Shown: positions 13,001-26,144 of the stretch, one piece after another
How the letters are laid out: the number at the start of each line of letters is the position of its first letter
Position numbering within the stretch: position 1 is the first letter of the stretch
NCBI RefSeq assembly: GCF_021155775.2
Contig: NC_060237.1
Span: 2,048,501 to 2,112,500 of the forward strand
Direction: 5' to 3'
DNA length: 64,000 nt
Origin: Neodiprion pinetum
Lineage: Eukaryota > Arthropoda > Insecta > Hymenoptera > Diprionidae
Program-made: the position numbers and the translations under genes
Notes under the pieces: model-generated
The model's database searches: none
What the model was told of the DNA's origin: nothing
What the model saw: only the letters and a program-made list of their open reading frames with translations

Positions 13001-16000
13001 GACATTAAAACGTCGTTTGCATTTGCAGGGAAGAAAGATGTTCGTTAACCCTCGGAAGACCGCGATCCGAGTCGAGTTTATCCAATTGGCAAATGGCAAT
13101 TGGAACAACGAGTCAGAACGAAACAATAAAATGTACATTAGCCGGTGGCTAATAATAAGAACAAGACCAAGTGGCGTGAGTTTGCTCCGCGTCGACAGTC
13201 GGTAAACACACGTTACACAACGCAAACAATTACTTTCATAGATTACAATTTTCTCGGATTTTTTCTTCCAAGTAAATTTATTCCACAGAGCGATTGCGCA
13301 ATGCGTCATACCTGCGTAAGTAAGTCGTTCTCTAAATTGACCCCTCGCTTCTCCCTCCTCCAGCTAGATAAATTGACCTTTCATCACGATGTGTTCTAAA
13401 TTTACTTTGTCTTCATATTTTTTCCTCATCTCAGCTCACGTCATATACCCTGACGTTAATTTCCACGCGAATCAACCAACTCGAGTGACACTCTTGTCGC
13501 TCTGATTTCAAAAAATCTGGGGTGAGATCGAGAGTGGAAAACATCCCGGCGTTCATTAGCTACGCATCCTCCCCCCACGTTACAACTCACCCACACGCGG
13601 CAGAACAAAAGCAGCCGCAAACCTGTCGGCTCCTCATATGCCATAATACCACGACGATAAGTACACGCGTGCATGGCCGCCAACCGGAGACCGAGAAGTG
13701 GTAAGATGAATTAGTGTCGCTAATCCATTTGTTTACGCCGCGTTGAGAGGCTAGTTAATCCCAAAGCAAGGCGTATACATCAGGGACCGACAGCGTGTCA
13801 GACAAGCTTTTCACATTATTTACATTTTTTCACCCCTCCATCCCCAATTCTGATCTCCTATTCGTCCACGGCCGGTGTAAGAATGGGTTTTTCAACAAAG
13901 GGGACCAGGTCGACGTGTCTGATCTTGAGAGAATTAGAGAGCGAGTGATGGAGGGACCGTCTGCATCTCGAGGAGCCCAGGCCCTGGTTTATAAATACAA
14001 CAACGCCTTTGAGCTCGGTGTTTGGAACCGGAGTTCCTACGGTGCATGGATACTTGGGCTATTTAGTCAGGTGGTCCCCCTCCTCCCCCTTCGCCCCGCC
14101 CTCGTAAAACACGCTCCTTTTATTTTACGGCCTCGTGTGCCACCTACACTTTATTCAGAGCCAAGACGTTGCCACTCGAGAAGAGACGGCACATGACGAT
14201 CGGCGGTTGGTCGCGGAGTAACCTAGGACAGGAACACGAAACCAGATATCCTCCGGGGCTGCACTTCGTGTAACCCAAAGATACCAAACACGTGTCCAGA
14301 GAGGCCACGTGCTTCGCTGCTCGAGATCAGATACATACCAGGCGTCTTTTGTCCTGAAGGATGTCGGGGAGAACGGTACCGGAGCGTTATCTTCGAGGAG
14401 TGGGAAAAGTCGAAGAGGCTCGACTCTCACTGGACACCGAAGAAATCGACCGATCGTCGATGCTGCTGAGGTTCGGACTGGTGGAGACTAATTTTTCAAC
14501 ATCCCCGTAACCGGTTCTCAAAGAGATTAAGGACGGAATGGTGTTCCGAGAGAATGAGGTGCTATCAAAATAAAGGGAATGTAGGTCTTCTAACAGGCGA
14601 GTAACAGGTGAGCCGATTAAGCCGCAGAAACAGAGCGTAAGACGGCAGCGAAGAGCCTTCTACCATCTCAATTACCATTTCAAATGTGGGTATAATCCTG
14701 GCGTGTGCGATATGGTTACCTAGTCTTGACCGGAACACATGTTACGATCCCTCATAAACGATTCGTCGCGCGTTTCTCACTTGCTGTACCGTCACGTCAG
14801 TCTCTCTCGCTCTCTCTCTCTTTTTCTACCTCGCGCGAGGAAACGAAATTTCACGATCGAGTTGTGCGAAGACTGAGGTAAGGAAGTGCTCGTTGGTATT
14901 GAAGGGTGAATGTCAGGATTGAACGAAGAGAGAAGGTGCGTTTTGACGCCGCGAGTGGAAATGGAAAGAAATTAAAGACGAACAGCGTGCGGGCTCCACC
15001 GTTAGCTGTACGTATAATAATTGTAGAGTATTAACAAGACATTTTTGGAGCGTGACTGAGAGTCGGCCAGACCGGTGCGGGGGACTGTTGCAAACCCGAC
15101 TCCTCGAGGTAGACGCAAGACACGGCTATCCGGTCAACGAAGCCATCGCATCGCCGGAGCGAGCCATACCTGATAATGCTTACTACTAATCTGTCGCGAC
15201 GGAGAACCGGAAGAGTAAGGAGCGAAAAGCCAAAAGAGAGAATTCCGGAGTTTTTCCGAATTGGAAGAGAAAAAAAAATGGTCAATTGATTCAGATAGTC
15301 GATGTACGGTTTCGTCCTTTCTCTTTGGTGCAAAAACTTAATTGCCTCCCATTATTATTCATTACAATAGACGGAGAAGACCGTAAACAAGCATCCAAGT
15401 TCGTATTACATTATCGATCTTATATCGAGGTGGTGAGTAGCTGAGTCACCTCAGGTGACTGACAACCGAATCACCGTTCGATGTTTAACGTTGAATACCC
15501 AATTATATTATCAGTTGTCGAAAGCTCATCTTGATAGATGTGCCTGTCGACGAGTGACGCGGACAATCCTACAACACGTACCACGGTTCGAATGCGCTTC
15601 GGTACGTTCTGCATAGCTTATCTTGTAAATCAATTGTGTACTTGTACAGTGGAACCTGACGACAGGTCATTGCCTGAAGCATGCGCGTAATTCTTTGCGA
15701 GAAGAATCGACAAAATGATTTGAAAAACCAGGTCGGAAGACATCCAGAGTCATACCCGTATCGGCTTTACCAGCGTCCCGATGAACGATTATAGGAACTC
15801 TACCTTTACGACGTGTGCTGCTTTACGCATGCTGCTGTACGAATCCCAGAGGGAGAGAGAAAGAAAAGGGGGAGAGGAGAGGAGCATGCACGAGGCCGTC
15901 GTCCGACGCCTTAGAAATTCTTTAATGACTTTATGTCACGGGCCGAACACCAAGAAAGCTCGCTTAAGCTTCGTCGTCGTTACAGCCTGACGGATTAGCC

Positions 16001-17607
16001 TGCCTGGAGACGAGGAATTAAAAGCTGATGTAAAACCCCACGGTTTTTAGGCTCGAGTCTGTGATGATGACAGTTTTTACAAATTCTCTCACGCAGGCCA
16101 ACGATCGAATGGAAAAGAAGCGAGTACGAACGACGACCACTTTGCCCGGGCGTGCTATTAATTTCCAAACATATGGTAACCGCGTATGGTACCAGAGTCA
16201 GTGTGACGGAGAGAGCGTTGCGAGAACGAGAGTGTAAGCGAGGGTTGAAGGGGGCGCGAAACATCTGTCCCTGGGGGATCTTTTGTTTAGAAACATGGGT
16301 GTACGTAATTGAATCGATCCTGAAGCTCGGCTGCGAGGCGTGGTGAGAAAGCGAAAAAATTTGTTACGAAATTAACGGCAACGGTGAAGTGAGATAAGAA
16401 AATTAGCGCACCTGATGAAAATGAGGCTGCGGGTAAGAGATTGCGATCGATCATGATTATCGGCAGCGGCCCAGCCTCTGATGTGAAAAATTTGACTCTT
16501 GAGAAGTGAAACCGTTGTTTGAACCGATTGTGAGCGTTATCGATTCGGCACGTGAATACTAGATTTCGATGTTAAACTCGTTATCGATTCGAAAGATCGT
16601 TATCAGGGATGATTCGAATGCTGCAAATACAACGCGATTGCAGGCGCAATCTTCGGCGCGAATATTTATAACACAGGTACGTCGAATTCTTTCCTCCGTA
16701 CAGATGCGTCACAATTATCGCCTCACTGTTCGCGGAATTCCACGTTTTGAACGTTTTCATCGAAAGGTTGAAACGTCGAATCGACGACGACGTCGCAGCG
16801 AGTGACGGTACGGCAATACCATTGCAACCCGCTCAAGTGAAATCGAAACCGCAGCCAATTACAAGGCGATTTCAACGTCAATATAATGCTGGTCTACCTT
16901 ATATACAAAAACTGGTGTTCACCCACCCGCAGATTTATCACCAATATAATCAGGATCGATCGGAACAATCAGAATTACTGATTAATCCCAATTTGTTCGC
17001 CGGACGGAAGGTCGAATCAGCAATTAGTTCCAATACCGTAGGTCCGTGATATTCAAGACAATTGTTCAAAAAAACAACTGACCAGACTTTTGTAGCATAT
17101 ATCAACAGATAACACTTCGAAGCTTTTACGTTCCGTCTGACTCTCGGTAAGCGGAGAGTAATAAAATATAAGTAAGATATAAAATGAGAAAAAAAAAAAA
17201 ATAAAATAAACCAGACCTCCTCGAATCGAGTAAAATTTTCCACCTACCGGTCATCAAAGTCGATGATAGTCTCCGTTTCTCCTGGCGTGTGTGAAAACCG
17301 AAGACTCAGACGGTATAACCTTGCCGCGAAGTGGATCCACACGCGATTCGCAACTCCTGGGGCACGTAACTCTTTTATTTCACTCGGTGCACCCGCCGAT
17401 CAGGAGACCGTCGCGACGACGCGACGAAGAAGACTAGGAAGAACCGGCGATAGGACGAGAGACGAGCCAGAGCCGGAGGGCGACCGAGTTCAGACTGAGA
17501 GACCCTGCGACTCCACGGATCTCCTCAGCCGGTCTCTGACTGTTCAGACACCACGTGCTGCACGCGGTATCGCGGCTTGCTTTGCGCTCTGCCCCCGACT
17601 CCGGCCT

Positions 17608-17614
<7 letters not shown>

Positions 17615-17648
<34 letters not shown>
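17615..17648. repeat. (TC)n microsatellite
   Basis: One of the longest pure TC runs in the window. It produces a spurious Ser-Leu-rich stretch in a plus-strand ORF (17263-17844), which is not a gene. Confidence 0.92.
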
Positions 17649-17650
<2 letters not shown>

Positions 17651-20600
17651 CTTCCGTCCCCCCGTCCCTTTATCCCTTTCGTCAGCCCCTCGCCCAGCAG
17701 GGCTCGTTGATCGCCCTCATCCCTGAACGCGCCCCCAACCCGGGACGAGAATCGCTAGGCAATGTCCCCGCCGCTCGTACCCCTGATCAATACTCGACAG
17801 CCACCCCCGTACTTCCTGCAGAAACCACCACCCCAGACTCATAGTAGAATGTCTCTGTACGTGGACCAGCGGATACTCTCCGAGGCTGCGCGGCTTCGCC
17901 CAATTCCTCGTGCCGCAGGATCAAAAGGTCTCGCGGATCGGAAACGGTGCCGGAGGGCGCAGACCTTAGTCGGTACTTTTCTCGAAAATTCTCGAGAAGA
18001 GAGGATGTTTTCTTATACGTGGCTTTTTGGGGGGAATGATATTCGAGTAGACGTGCGGGGCTTTGCCGTTTGTTCGGAAATCTTTACTTTCCGTTTGCTG
18101 CACACACTCAGAGTTTTCCAATCCTCCGATATCGAACGTTTCTGCGGTTGGCACAGGCTGGAGGAAATATTGCACCGCTGAATCACCGCGGCACACGTCG
18201 CGTGCACTATCATCGGTTTACGATACGGTGCAGTTTGAGTTTAAGACACGTAGGTATGCGCGGTATAACAAATTCGTAACATTCAATTCCGACCTGACAC
18301 GAGGCTCTGAGTATAATAAAATCCTTGAGGACGCGACTTGCTGCTCATTCATACTACACCCGTTACGTGATACACATTTTCGTCTTCGTAATAGCGACAC
18401 GTTTTTGTAGCGATTAAAAGTTACGTAACAACGCCACGGTTCGTTCAATCCGGCCCATCGATCGATTCGTCCAATTATCGTTTCAACTCCGTCTCGTGTA
18501 CGAGATTTACGCTCTTCCAACTCTGCCGCGGTCGAGAAATCACGGAGAAGCGCAAACAGTTTGTCTTGTCTTGGCGCTCGAGATCGGTAAACCCGAATTA
18601 CTGCATTGTGTTTTTAAGATGGGTCGCGTAATTGATTTATTTACCACTTTGGTCACACTCCCTCCGTCCGTGCCGCAGACGCAAAAACGTAAAATCTTCT
18701 ACCACAGAAAATAGTAGATAAAAAAAGAATATCGCAATGTTTGGAGTATTTTTATCGTCATGCTCGGTGCAGGAATCGCTGCATCAATTTAGCGGGTACT
18801 CAATTGTCAAACCATGACGCAACGCAATTGACAAAAAAATAAGGTTTCCGTAGAGAAAGTGCAACGCGGCGCTCGGATGATTGTACAACTTCCATGTAAA
18901 CGTGCGAAAATAGACATTTTCTTTTTACCGATCACAATGACTCGAGTAGCTTTCCTATCTATACCTATCTGTAATGCGAATTCCTGTTTAATTCGTTACC
19001 CGGAGCACCGTTTTTTATTTCTGCAAAAAAAAAAATAATGTACCATCGAGTCACGATTACTCGGTACCTGAAATCTTTCAGCAATGACAGTAATTCGGAT
19101 ACACTCGTGAGCCGCATGCCCGATTCGGGGTAATGAATATTGTCAGTCGATATCTTTGCGCGTCCTGAACGACGACCTGATAACAAAGTGTGACACCACC
19201 GTGTATCGTGAAAGTATTATATTCGCATTGACCGTTATTGATACAAAGTCCAGAACACGATTGACAATTCCGATAACCGAATTAAGGTGAATCAATTTTT
19301 GTTCCATTTTCCATTATCTCGACGAACCTGTCAATTATTCACTCCATTATAGGATCCATCGTACGACATAAGCGGGGTTGAGCAACGTGGCGCCAAAAAG
19401 AGAGCCATAGAAATTAATGTTCGTGCCATTGCAGCTGTCGGGCTTTGATTTGGTCGTATCAAGTTAGAGTACGGTAAGAAGTGCGATAGACAACTATACT
19501 TTTATCGTCACATACTACTTTCTCTGAGTACCAGTGCGCATATCGTCAACTAAAAATACGTCTTAGGATTGCACTGGGTCGCAATAAAATTTTGGATCTT
19601 TTGTACCGACGACCAAAAAAATAAAGAAATAAAAAAATAGAAGACGGAAAACAAGATTCGCGTTTGACACCGTTGTGTTTGCAATCTGCTTGGAATCGGC
19701 GGTACGTTTTATGATGTAACAGAACGGTAACCATCCATGAACCAGTCGGGTAGTACCCACATATTTACTTGAAAATACTTGCCCAATCCGTTGCGCGGCG
19801 AGATTTCGGCGGTTATAATCTGATGTCGTATTGCGGTAGCGGAGAACTTCTCTTGTGAGCGAGAAAAAAAATTATACAGTATGTATGTACAATTGTACAG
19901 TTACACGATAGTGGTATAATATTATGTACTTCTGGGAACAGCTTAACATTTTTACAAATGAGTGACGATTGTTTGGTGACCAAAATTCGCCGCAACCTCC
20001 CTGAAGGGAGCTACGATGACGCGCGATATCGCAGATATTCAATTTTTCCCGCCAACTGTCCGGAAGTCTGCGGATCGGTAGGAACCGGAAAATCGTAAAC
20101 TGACGAACGGTAGATGCAGGATGCCACGCGAAAACGACACGTAAGAAACGCGTTACACAAGAGTTCAAGAGATCTCGAGATCTTCGATATCTACGTGACT
20201 GAGAACCAGCTGCAGGGCTCTTTTCGCTGACGCAAATAATAGCAACGGAAAAAACCAGTTACAGACTTGGGAACTTCGAATGGTCTCACCGTGGGATTCC
20301 TAACATCTTAGAAATATTGTATCACTATAAGCGAGTGGTTTTTAGCGATAAAAAAACTGTTTGTAATCCCATTTACTACCCTCCGTTTACTTCGTGTGAC
20401 AAAATAAATGCAAAGCCTGTTAATTTGCATGCACTTCTCCGAATGATCGTTCGTGGAATTTGCCTGAAACGGTGAACTGATGGAATACATTATGATTACA
20501 CCACAGAGAGGACTAGTCCAAGTGTCATATATCGCGTACCCGTTATAATTCTTAGGCTATTATTAATATTTTTAAGTTAGTATATTTTACGTGAATTCCG

Positions 20601-21300
20601 ATCAAGGAAATTTATGCTTCTCATAGTGCAGGGCATATTTATTCCATGAGGAAGACAGAACGATCAAGGTATGCCGTACCAGGAACGAACGAGTGCCTGG
20701 CGTGTCCTGGTCCTTAATAACCGAGTTGTCCTTAGCTCTGGCATGCACAGATTATAATATCGGTCTCAGTCTGTTCATCGATTATTTGAACTCACGCCGA
20801 TGCAACCTATTTTTACTCCGATCGTTACGCGAAGATTCAGGCTTTTATAGAGAACCTCGATTGGTACGATGGATTATGAATGTTAATTTCGTTAAGTAAA
20901 ACAGAATGTTGGGCAAAAGACGTCCAATCTTAAAAAAAAAAAAAACATGATCACACCTTTATTTAAAAGGTGCTTTGAATTTAAAAGCTCCTAATCCAAG
21001 ATTTCAAAGTTTGATCAATTATATTTTTACCAAAGATTAATGGAATAAAATCAAATGTGTATCTCATGTTAAGCGGTAGATCTCATTATTTTCGGAAGAG
21101 AAATAGTTTTCGTTAATTCTTCAGTCTTAATAGAAATGTGGTTCCGCTGATTGAACGTTCTAAAACAGATAAATATTATGAATGTGTAATCTTTATCATG
21201 AGCTCTTTGTCTACATCATCAGAGACCGCTGATACGCAATTAGATTGTTAAATTGACGATATCTTCGTGAGATGTCACTACTGCCTGTATCCTATAGCAC

Positions 21301-21488
21301 CGATCCAACTAGCCGATCTAGGGACTTTGTTTTCGAAGCCAATGTAAGTTGACCAACTTTTTATTCGGCAAACAACAGTTTCTCACGAAGCAGCCGGCCG
21401 TTTTTCTAACCCTGATTCTAACCTCAAAACTCGTGATCATGGAGCAGTAAATAAATATTTCAAAAAAGAGGATTCAAGAATTGATAAG
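21301..21488 (+). promoter_or_regulatory. mRpS27 proximal promoter / 5' leader
   Basis: Presumed from position. No TATA box at a convincing distance. A minimal uORF (ATG at 21439, two more codons, stop at 21448-21450) is in the leader 39 nt before the main ATG. Confidence 0.4.
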
Positions 21489-22907
21489 ATGTGGAAGACG
21501 GTGAGGATTTGCGAAAGACTAGCGGTACAATTGAAGAACGTTTCGAATTGCAAACGAACGTTCCTCTCCGATGCTTACCGTTGCGACGAGGCGTGGAACA
21601 AGCGGCTCGCATCCCCGTTGCTGGAAAAGGTAGATTTAGAGAAATTTTACATATTGCTTAGCCAGAAGTATTCCAGAGAGACTAAGGCGAACGCGGTCGA
21701 CATAGATATATTTGCAAACGCGATAAGCGGAGATGGTGAGGAGATCGACGAGCTGATAGATCTCCTCTACAAACTGAGAAGGACGTCGGAAACATCGCTA
21801 ATGTTAGACTCGACTCATTACGCCGTCGTTAGGAGCTTCATTAAAGCGAACCGCATCGACGGGCTTCTTAACGTACTACACGACAGAGTAAACTACGGAG
21901 TCTTCCCAGACCACTGTGCTCTCAACATTCTTATCGATTCGCTCGTGAAAAGTAAAGATTACACATCCGCTGCACGCGCCGCGGTGTTACTGATGCTCCA
22001 AGAAGACTTTGAGAATGAAATATCAAACGCACTCGTCGTCTATGCCTGCCACATGTACCTCAAGAATCCAGGAGATACTTGGAAAGAGCCGGAGCCTGTC
22101 GTAGACACGAGCAAGGAAGTGGTCAAGGTACGAGTCAGGTTTCTTAGGAATCCATACTTCGACGATCACTTTGACCTCCAAAAGCCAGCTCATCTAGTGG
22201 GAAAAACCTTATCAATGTATGGCAAACACATGGGTGATTCGATTGGGAGAACTTATCAGCTAATTGGCCTTACACTTTACGGGAAATATGATGCAGCTAC
22301 TAGTTTGGTCAGAGAATGGACGCAGAATGACACAAAGCAAGTTCTGTATCGTGACGGATTAGAATTGGTTAAAAATGAACTGGCCAAAATTGCGGAGAGC
22401 GAAATCACTGATCAAATCAAAGCTCTTAATGAGGAATTGAAAATGTTGGAAGCTGCTGACTTGGTGAATGAAAGTCTTGAAGCTGCTATGGAGAAAAGAG
22501 TCAAAGATGCTGTTAGCCAATTTGAGGAGAAGGACATTGCTTCCCAACTTGAGGTGGGTTTCCTTCGATAGTTTCATATTCGTAACAACTAAAAAGTATG
22601 AGATACGTGATTATGTATTTTTCAGAACTTTCCTAAGTGGGAAAACCAGAGGCAGTCTGTGATTGACCAACAGCTAGCCGAACTGGATAGAAAACAGAGA
22701 CTAGAAAATGTTGCCAAGATAAAGAAGGACCTTGAAGAAAGAGAACGAGTGTTGACATTCTTTGAGAACGAGGAAAAGATCGACCTGATAATTGAGAGTA
22801 GGGAAAATGAAGAAGAAAACAAACCAACTGAGATCAAGCAACAGAATGCTAAGGACGAGGATTACATACCCCCAGAAGTTCATAGCAGAGCTCGACAAAC
22901 TCGCTGA
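21489..22907 (+). CDS. mRpS27: Mitochondrial small ribosomal subunit protein mS27 (MRPS27)
   Basis: Two exons, 21489..22553 and 22626..22907, joined in phase 0 across a 72-nt intron (donor GAG|GTGGGT, acceptor TTTTTCAG). They give 448 residues, close to the family's usual length of about 410-450. The first 25 residues are basic and low in acid (MWKTVRICERLAVQLKNVSN), as expected for a mitochondrial import sequence. Residues about 60-190 form the helical, PPR-like body: THYAVVRSFIKANRIDGLL and PDHCALNILIDSLVKSKDY resemble PPR helix pairs. From about residue 300 the protein is Glu/Lys-rich and probably coiled coil. mS27 sits on the head side of the mitoribosomal small subunit and supports mitochondrial translation. 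A three-codon upstream ORF (21439-21450) comes before the start. The gene is convergent with Ccdc22. Identification rests on recognised overall family similarity rather than a single catalytic motif. Confidence 0.88.
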
Positions 22908-22996
22908 TTAACTGTAGACATTTCATACACAGCTATTATTTGCAACTTTTCACCACTTCTCTAATCTAACAGTTAGTTCTGTAATACAACGATAGT

Positions 22997-23002
22997 AATA
23001 AA
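22997..23002 (+). promoter_or_regulatory. Polyadenylation signal AATAAA of mRpS27
   Basis: First canonical hexamer after the mRpS27 stop, 90 nt downstream. T-rich sequence follows. Confidence 0.55.
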
Positions 23003-23754
23003 TTTCACAGATGAAATATCTGACGAAACTTCATTCTATTGAAAAGTCTGAAGAATCTGAACTTCACTGAACGGAAGATGCTCTCAGAACCGGAATTTAC
23101 TAGTCCCGACATCGAGTTGGAAGAGGATTTCGGTAAATAAATTAAAAAACAAACGGTTACATATTCCTCGAACAATTTGGTACTTTTTGTTTTTAATGGT
23201 TACATTTGTCAACAATTACACTTTGCGTTCAACCTCATAAAATAATAGCCTAAGTCAGTCACAACAGGGTCGATGAAATCCATTGCAAAAAACTGCCACG
23301 TTCGGTTGCTTATAGTTATAGTATATTTGTAGTCATTGGCTCTACTGTAAAGTAGATATATACTATCAAGCTTTTACATATTTGTACATATTTATTCATA
23401 AGCTTGATATTATGGTATTTATGTACTGTTATGTATAATTATTTATATGTTATTATGCATAATGATTGAAAATTTTATCAATTTGAAGCTCTGCATAGGA
23501 AAATTAAGAAAATAAACTACGCCGTGTTAAAAGTTTGATATTTTCAAATTTTGAGCTTTGCAATTAATATGGTTTGCGCAATGATGCTCTTCTGATTTTC
23601 ATCAATTTTTTTCTATTCGATGGCCGTACTCGGAAACGATTATTATTACGTACTTTAGCGGCAGTTATAAGCATTGATTGGGCCCGTACAAGCGCACTAT
23701 CTTTCTTTTTTTTATCAACGATTAACAATTACAACTTAGACCTTCGAAGGCAGT
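23003..23754. other. Convergent intergenic region mRpS27 / Ccdc22
   Basis: AT-rich, no coding sequence. Contains a 10-bp perfect inverted repeat (TATCAAGCTT at 23364-23373 with AAGCTTGATA at 23400-23409). Its 26-nt loop includes TGTACATA, a Pumilio-type TGTANATA word on the plus strand. Confidence 0.6.
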
Positions 23755-23760
23755 TTTATT
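23755..23760 (-). promoter_or_regulatory. Polyadenylation signal AATAAA of Ccdc22
   Basis: TTTATT on the plus strand, about 30 nt after the Ccdc22 stop; this implies a very short 3' UTR unless a later signal is used. Confidence 0.45.
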
Positions 23761-23788
23761 TAAACCTACAGTCCATGTATCGGAGCTA

Positions 23789-26144
23789 TCACGAATTTTT
23801 ACTCTGAAGCTGCGCCATCAGTGTTGCAGTTTCTTGTTTCATTTGCTTCAAATCCGCAGTAATTCTTTCAAGATTTGCTCCGACGTTTTTAGCAGATTCG
23901 GAATCGATCTGCAATACACGAAAAGAAAAAATTAGAACGTCAAAAATTTATACAAAATCAAGTTGTTTACAGAGAAATGTCTGCACATCTTTTTACCTGT
24001 TCTTCTAAATCTCTTATTTCTCGCACTGTAGCCCCAATTTCCTCTACTAACGTTACAAGTTCTGCGCAGTCCGAATGTAGAGTAGCCAAAAGCTTGTAAG
24101 CTTTTCTCGAAGCCTCGTTACTCTTTGCATCCTTAAAAATCAATTCATCAGCGACAGTGAACGACCTTTCCAATCGTCCAGTGAGGGTGTTTATATCCTT
24201 CTGTATCTCTCGAGTGTCGGCCAACACTTTGTCTATTTCGCATCTCTGTTTTCTTACGTTGTTGATTATTTCTAATATACGCTGAGTGTAGGCAGACCTA
24301 TTCGATTCTTTTGGTAATTTTGGTATCTCTGCAAGTAGCTGAGTGCATTGTTGATCTTTGTTACAGGATTCTTCAATGAGCTCCTTTTCTTTTTCTCTCA
24401 ATAATTTTATTTCATCCAATTTTTTGCGACTCGTGCTCTGCTTCAAATTCGTAAAACATCTCTTGATTATATGATCTCATCAATGTAAATTCATGCGCAT
24501 TGAGAAAAATATGTATTACTACTCACGGCTTTTGTCGAATACTTGGCTCTCTCGTCCCTGTATTTCTCGACCAACGGGCGTCTATGTCGTTCCCACTGAG
24601 TAGCTAGATTAATTAATTTGTTGGCGCTAGCTTCAACCAGTGCCTCTAATTTTTTAATATTTTCTTCACCATTTGGAAGTAAATCGTAAGTTCTAGCTTT
24701 GATTTTTCTCCTTTCCTCGGAATCCTTGACTTCTTTTTCTGCATTCCTCAAAGTCACATCCACTTGGGACAATTTGGACGATAATTGTTTCACGTTTACT
24801 TGAAGTTCATCTAAATTACTTCTCAAACTCTCACACTCTGATTTGACTTGGTCTATTTTCAATTCTCGTCTTTCTTCTCGACTCAAAGACGTTACTGTCT
24901 CTGTATGTGCCTGGGTAACTGGAATCTTTTCTTCACTTTGAGTATTCTGTGAAACAAAATGATACTTTAATCGGTATAAAGCAAAATTATAATTGATAAT
25001 ATAAAAAAACCACATAATTAACTTTATTTACTTGTGAAAATTGCAGTCTCTGGTTCAAAGTAAACCTGCTCTGAACATCATTTTTGCTGTACACCTTATC
25101 TTCCATCGTTTCGTTGCTCAATTTGTGCATATCGAGCCATTGCAGCCTTTCGATAATATTAGTAGCAGACTCATGAATTAACTTAGCATTATGTGATACA
25201 AGAGAAGGCACAAGATATTGATCATCCGGTACTTGATCAGTAATTGGTTTCTGATAGTGAACGCGATAGTCTTGAAAATCTGTAATAAGAATCGTAACTT
25301 GTTATAACAATTGCATCTCATCTGGAAAACAAACGTTACCATCTCCATGGCCTTGTGTTGATATATCCAAGTCCACACTCCGATATCGCCTATCTGTGCA
25401 TCCCTTGTTCCTAACGCCCCGTTTGTGACAATAGTGTGGTAGCCATGGGAGAGAAAGATCACTGGAAACTGCCCCAGATATTTGACGTTCGAGCAAAGCA
25501 ATTCTGCTCGTAGGTTCATTCAAAGACTTGTCGCTTTCCTTGGGTAGTTTTTCAATAAGGAACATGAGTAATCGTCGAAGATCGACCTCCGAGCTGTAGA
25601 GGAACGTCTGATAGCCAATATCGCCTCGATATCCGAGTTCCTAGAATGGAAATTTGCAAACGTTGCGAGATATCAGTTATTTTTTGACACACGATTCCTT
25701 CCTTGATGATATTACCGAACATGCTTGAGCCAGTGTCGCTCCCAATCTAAATCTAGCTGCCATGTTTGCAGGTACAATCGTGGAAATGCCAAGCCCAGGG
25801 CGAATGACGTCAAGGCACCTGACGGTGGCCTCCACGACAAGCTCAGTATTGAATCGGCCCAAGTTGGTCACATCTTCTTCGATGTTGCTGAAAATTTGTC
25901 GAATCAAATAAATTGATAATTGAAATTCACTGCGTTACTTTGCCAAATATTGCCGGAATTACAAAATATCAACAACGACCATCGCAAGGGCAGGTTAACA
26001 ACAAAACCGGTTCCACCCACTTTTCTGGACCAAATAACGCGGGATGAAGGAGCAAGGAAGGCTTACAGGATCAATTTGCGATCGGTGAACTCACCAGCCG
26101 ATTTGTCGCAGGGAATGGATAATAATATTGTCAACCTCCTCCAT
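23789..26144 (-). CDS. Ccdc22: CCDC22, CCC/Commander complex coiled-coil subunit, complete
   Basis: Seven exons join in frame: 26144..26095, 25887..25716, 25640..25340, 25279..25032, 24946..24527, 24437..23997 and 23908..23789. That is 1,752 nt, or 583 residues; mammalian CCDC22 is slightly longer (about 627). All introns are GT-AG. The N-terminus MEEVDNIIIHSLRQIG with FNTELVVEATVRCL and ARFRLGATLAQACS is the NN-CH domain (about residues 1-110). LPWLP follows in the third exon. The C-terminal half is coiled coil, with the signature block YTQRILEIINNVRKQR from about residue 447, then TVADELIFKDAK, RKAYKLLATLH and VREIRDLEEQ. CCDC22 with CCDC93 and COMMD proteins forms the CCC part of Commander, which recycles cargo from endosomes together with WASH and retriever. 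The start has an excellent context (GCCATGG); an overlapping out-of-frame uATG lies 7 nt upstream. The 5' end faces DENND5. Confidence 0.95.

Larger units (their letters stand above)
7948..21300. other. Non-coding interval between Gas2-like gene and mRpS27
   Basis: Both strands carry only short ORFs without family similarity, biased composition or consistent splice context; I do not call any of them genes. The Gas2-like transcription unit reads leftward, so its non-coding first exon(s) and promoter should lie somewhere here. TC microsatellites occur at 10026-10050, 14801-14820 and 17615-17648. A 14-bp perfect palindrome (AGATCTCGAGATCT) lies at 20170-20183. No tRNA or rRNA was recognised. Confidence 0.6.

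Noticed and set aside
16747..17049. 100-codon plus-strand ORF with mixed composition
   Set aside because: No recognisable motif, no splice partners found, and length is within chance expectation.
17263..17844. 193-codon plus-strand ORF
   Set aside because: Its middle is translated (TC)n microsatellite and the rest is Arg/Pro-rich without family similarity.
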